Origin: Bacteroidota bacterium
GTDB lineage: Bacteria; Bacteroidota; Bacteroidia; Flavobacteriales; Weeksellaceae
Direction of reading: 5' to 3'
NCBI GenBank assembly: GCA_023457935.1
Contig: JAEXBA010000031.1
Span: forward strand, 1 to 6,256
DNA length: 6,256 nucleotides
Shown here piece after piece: positions 4,000-6,256 of the stretch (its first letter is position 1; every line of letters starts with the position of its first letter). A program made the translations under genes and the position numbers. The notes beneath the pieces are model-generated. The model saw only the letters and a list, made by a program, of their open reading frames with translations, had not been told where the DNA came from and searched no databases.

Positions 4000-5355
4000 T
4001 TATGCTGTTACAGTAAGTTGTTCGTCGAATTTCGCTGAAGTTTTCTCACGGACTTCCTCTAAAGTTGCTCCGTTCAGAAGTTCAGTCAGCGTCAGTTTTC
4101 CGTCGATGAATTTGAAAACAGCCAAATCGGTGATGATCATATCCACAGAATTTTTTGTCGTCAATGGTAAATCACAGGTCGGAACAATTTTCGGATCACC
4201 GTTTTTCTCGGTGTGCATCATCGTAATGATGAGTTTTTTCGCGCCTGAAGCCAAATCCATCGCGCCGCCAACACCCAAAAGTGGTTGTCCCGGAACTGCC
4301 CAGTTTGCCAGGTTCGCATGTTCATCCACCTGAAGTCCGCCCATTACAGCCGTATCGATATGTCCGCCACGAATCATTGCAAAAGAATCTGCAGAATCAA
4401 AATACGAACTTCCTTCCAGCGCCGTCACCGGAATTTTTCCTGCATTCACCGGATAATCCATCGCTCCGCCACCGTCTGCAGGAACCGGACCAACACCCAA
4501 CATTCCGTTTTCGGTGTGAAGAATAATGCCGTGTTCAGGTGTAATTAAATCTGCAACCAAAGTCGGAATTCCGATTCCTAAATTCACAACTTCACCGCTG
4601 TTTAATTCAGCCAAAGCACGTTTTGCCATATTCATTCTGCGTTCAGAAACCACTTTGCTTGAACTTACAGAACCTGAACTTCCCAGTTCTTCAACCGTTG
4701 TATGCGCTTCTACCAAAAAGTCGACAAAACAACCCTGCGTGTGCACATTTTCCGGCTCAATTTCTCCGACAGGAACGATGTGTTCCGCTTCGGCAATCAC
4801 CAAATCTGCAGCTGTTGCAAAAGCTTTGTTGAAATTCTGTTCCGTCATTCTGTACTGAAGATTTCCGGCGGTATCAGCTTTCCATGCACGAACGAATGCC
4901 ACATTTCCACGAATCGAAGGAATGAAAACCATTTCCTTTCCGTTGATGACTTTCGTTTCGTGATTTTTCGTGATGTCGGTTCCGGCTGCAGTTACGGTAT
5001 AAAATCCACCGATTCCTGCGCCACCTGCACGAACAGCTTCAGCCAGAGTTCCCTGCGGAATCAGTTCATACTCAACATCGCCGTCCTGCGCAGCTTTCAC
5101 CGCTTCAGGATTGGAAGTGAAGAAAGAACCGATCATTTTTTTGATCTGTCCGTTTCTTAAAAGTCGGCCGCCGCCAAGTCCGGCTTCACCAACGTTGTTT
5201 CCGATGAATGTAATATTTTTTGTGCCTGTTTCAGCCAGCGCATGCATCAGGTGAACCGGATTTCCGGTCATCCCGAAACCGCCCTGCAGAAGCGTATCGC
5301 CGTCTTTTACTTTGGCTGCGGCTTCCTGTGCGGTAATGATTGGAACTGTTTTCAT
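4000..5355 (-). CDS. pcaIJ: Fused 3-oxoacid CoA-transferase, alpha and beta subunits in one chain
   Basis: Transfers CoA from succinyl-CoA to 3-oxoadipate, giving 3-oxoadipyl-CoA for PcaF. The chain has 451 residues. Residues 1 to about 225 are the family I CoA-transferase alpha subunit (GGFGMTGNPVHLMHAL at 25-40; PQGTLAEAVRAGGAGIGGFYT at 100-120). Residues about 234-451 are the beta subunit, with NLGIGIPTLVAD (258-269), the catalytic glutamate Glu282 in HTENGMLGVGP, and GVGGAMDLASGAKK (361-374). A serine- and glycine-rich stretch (about 225-233) forms the join. Bacterial PcaI/PcaJ and ScoA/ScoB are usually two genes, while animal SCOT is one chain, so the fusion is notable. The neighbours pcaD and pcaF point to 3-oxoadipate as substrate, but acetoacetate transfer (SCOT activity) cannot be excluded. 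It begins 68 nt after pcaD and ends 60 nt before the FUSC-like gene. Confidence 0.9.
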   Translation of the reverse strand: MKTVPIITAQEAAAKVKDGDTLLQGGFGMTGNPVHLMHALAETGTKNITFIGNNVGEAGLGGGRLLRNGQIKKMIGSFFTSNPEAVKAAQDGDVEYELIPQGTLAEAVRAGGAGIGGFYTVTAAGTDITKNHETKVINGKEMVFIPSIRGNVAFVRAWKADTAGNLQYRMTEQNFNKAFATAADLVIAEAEHIVPVGEIEPENVHTQGCFVDFLVEAHTTVEELGSSGSVSSSKVVSERRMNMAKRALAELNSGEVVNLGIGIPTLVADLITPEHGIILHTENGMLGVGPVPADGGGAMDYPVNAGKIPVTALEGSSYFDSADSFAMIRGGHIDTAVMGGLQVDEHANLANWAVPGQPLLGVGGAMDLASGAKKLIITMMHTEKNGDPKIVPTCDLPLTTKNSVDMIITDLAVFKFIDGKLTLTELLNGATLEEVREKTSAKFDEQLTVTA

Positions 5356-5379
5356 TCTAACTTTTTTATTTGTTTAAAC

Positions 5380-5413
5380 ACGGAGCTCACGGAGTTTTCA
5401 ACGGAGTCCACGG
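5380..5413. repeat. Short ACGGAG repeats between pcaD and the CoA-transferase gene
   Basis: ACGGAG occurs at 5380, 5389 and 5401, followed by ACGG at 5410, so unit starts are 9, 12 and 9 nt apart. The block fills most of the 68-nt gap between the two genes and is followed on the - strand by the palindrome GTTTAAAC (5372-5379). It looks like an intergenic simple repeat; no function can be inferred. Confidence 0.7.
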
Positions 5414-5423
5414 TTTTTTTAAT

Positions 5424-6206
5424 TTATTTCTTATTTAGAAACTGAATCAGTATTTCGTTGAATTCAGTTGGTTTTTCAAAAGCGGAGAGATGACGTGCAT
5501 CTATGGTTTTTAGTTCTGAGTTTGGGATCTCGTTCTGCATCCATTTTCCGTCTTCCACGGTGGTTACAGGATCCTGTTCTCCGGCTATAATCAGCACCGG
5601 ATTTTTGATATTTTTTAGTTCTTCCCGAAAATCTGCATCACGCACCATGGCGCAGTTTGCCGCATAACCTTCCGGAGAATTTTTCTTGAAATTTTCGATG
5701 ATTCCTTCCACTTCATTTTTTTCATTTTCAATGAAATCATCAGTGAACCATTTTGAAGGCGTTCCGGCTGCAACCGGTTCCAGACCTTCTTTATTTACCA
5801 AATCAATACGGTCATTCCAGGAATCTTCTGAACCGATTTTTGCTGCGGTATTACACAGAACAATGTTCTGAACGCGGTTTTCACCATTCAAACCCAACCA
5901 TTGACCGATCAGTCCGCCCATGGATAGTCCACAGAAATGGAAAGTTTCAATACCAAGATTTTTTGTGAGTTCCAGAACGTCTTTTCCAAGAAGTTCAGCT
6001 GAATATTCGTCTTCAGTAACCTCGGTTTCTCCGTGTCCGCGCGTATCGCTCAACAGAATATTGAAATGTTTGGAAACGGCTTCAATCTGTTTATTCCACA
6101 TTGAAAAATTCGTTCCCAAAGAATTGGAGAAAACCAAAGTTTCAGGTTTACCATTGTCGATAAACTGATAATTGATTTCGATTCCGTTTGCTTTTATTTT
6201 TGGCAT
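5424..6206 (-). CDS. pcaD: 3-oxoadipate enol-lactonase (alpha/beta hydrolase)
   Basis: Hydrolyses 3-oxoadipate enol-lactone to 3-oxoadipate in the cytoplasm, supplying the substrate of the CoA-transferase encoded next. The protein has 260 residues, the usual PcaD size. The alpha/beta hydrolase triad can be read: nucleophile Ser95 in the elbow GLSMGG, Asp212 in AGEQDPVT, and His239 in DARHLSAFEKP. The stretch LVFSNSLGTNFSMWNKQI (24-41) with the following DTRGHG (54-59) is characteristic of PcaD; the oxyanion-hole region lies at SNSLGTN. A cap domain occupies roughly 125-190. The start ATG at 6206 follows an A run. It is the first pca gene in this window in transcription order; the hairpin at 6222-6255 lies immediately before it. 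Other hydrolases share the fold, but the neighbours make the assignment firm. Confidence 0.92.
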   Translation of the reverse strand: MPKIKANGIEINYQFIDNGKPETLVFSNSLGTNFSMWNKQIEAVSKHFNILLSDTRGHGETEVTEDEYSAELLGKDVLELTKNLGIETFHFCGLSMGGLIGQWLGLNGENRVQNIVLCNTAAKIGSEDSWNDRIDLVNKEGLEPVAAGTPSKWFTDDFIENEKNEVEGIIENFKKNSPEGYAANCAMVRDADFREELKNIKNPVLIIAGEQDPVTTVEDGKWMQNEIPNSELKTIDARHLSAFEKPTEFNEILIQFLNKK

Positions 6207-6221
6207 TTTTTTGAAATTAAA

Positions 6222-6255
6222 ACCAAACCCAACATCCGGAGATGCTGAGTTTGGT
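6222..6255 (-). terminator. Hairpin upstream of pcaD, probable - strand terminator or leader structure
   Basis: Fifteen positions pair (6222-6236 with 6241-6255) around a 4-nt loop (TCCG on the - strand). The two non-canonical pairs (6229/6248 and 6232/6245) are G-U when read as - strand RNA but C x A on the + strand, so the element belongs to the - strand. It is followed there by TTTTAATTTC, a modest T tract. It may terminate a gene beyond the right edge, yet only 15 nt remain before the pcaD ATG, too little for a separate promoter. Read-through or attenuation is therefore likely. Confidence 0.6.
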
Positions 6256-6256
6256 A

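Noticed and set aside
4702..5160. Open frame of about 152 codons on the + strand opposite the CoA-transferase gene
   Set aside because: Shadow of the fused CoA-transferase; no start context or family pattern.

Overview
The window looks like a chromosomal stretch from a member of the Bacteroidota, most likely a flavobacterium of the Chryseobacterium group (Weeksellaceae). The reasons are moderate to low GC, A-rich rather than Shine-Dalgarno-like sequence before the start codons, a Bacteroidota-type promoter (TTTG, 18 nt, TATATTTG) upstream of a regulator gene, short tandem repeats between genes, and the protein families present. The genus is an inference from these traits, not a database result.

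Left part (1-1568, + strand): small accessory genes. A VOC (glyoxalase-fold) gene enters from the left edge. Its stop codon is followed directly by the ATG of a broken GNAT acetyltransferase start, which runs into a tandem array of AAGAATC heptamers and then a second heptamer array (ATAACTC/ATAATTC). Next come an intact PhnB-like VOC protein, a 202-bp gap and a DUF1801 protein. The gap holds what may be the most novel item here: about 135 nt that fold on paper into a closed four-helix junction, with a 17-bp perfect GC-rich hairpin at its centre. All seven non-Watson-Crick pairs I propose in it, other than one U x C mismatch, are G-U on the + strand and would be C x A on the - strand. This suggests a + strand structured RNA.

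A strong bidirectional terminator (1568-1604) separates these genes from everything to the right, which is on the - strand.

Right part (6206 down to 1603, - strand): the lower beta-ketoadipate (3-oxoadipate) pathway. In transcription order it is pcaD (enol-lactonase), a fused two-subunit CoA-transferase (pcaI-pcaJ type), a small six-helix FUSC-like membrane protein, and pcaF (3-oxoadipyl-CoA thiolase). Together the three enzymes would convert 3-oxoadipate enol-lactone to succinyl-CoA and acetyl-CoA. The membrane protein may move an aromatic or organic acid across the inner membrane. The ring-opening genes (pcaGH, pcaB, pcaC) are not in the window and would be expected to the right of 6256. 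An HxlR-family regulator with its own promoter and a dyad in its leader lies downstream of pcaF.

Hairpins sit directly before the pcaD and FUSC-like start codons, so expression within the operon may be tuned at the RNA level. No insertion sequence, CRISPR array, tRNA or rRNA is visible.
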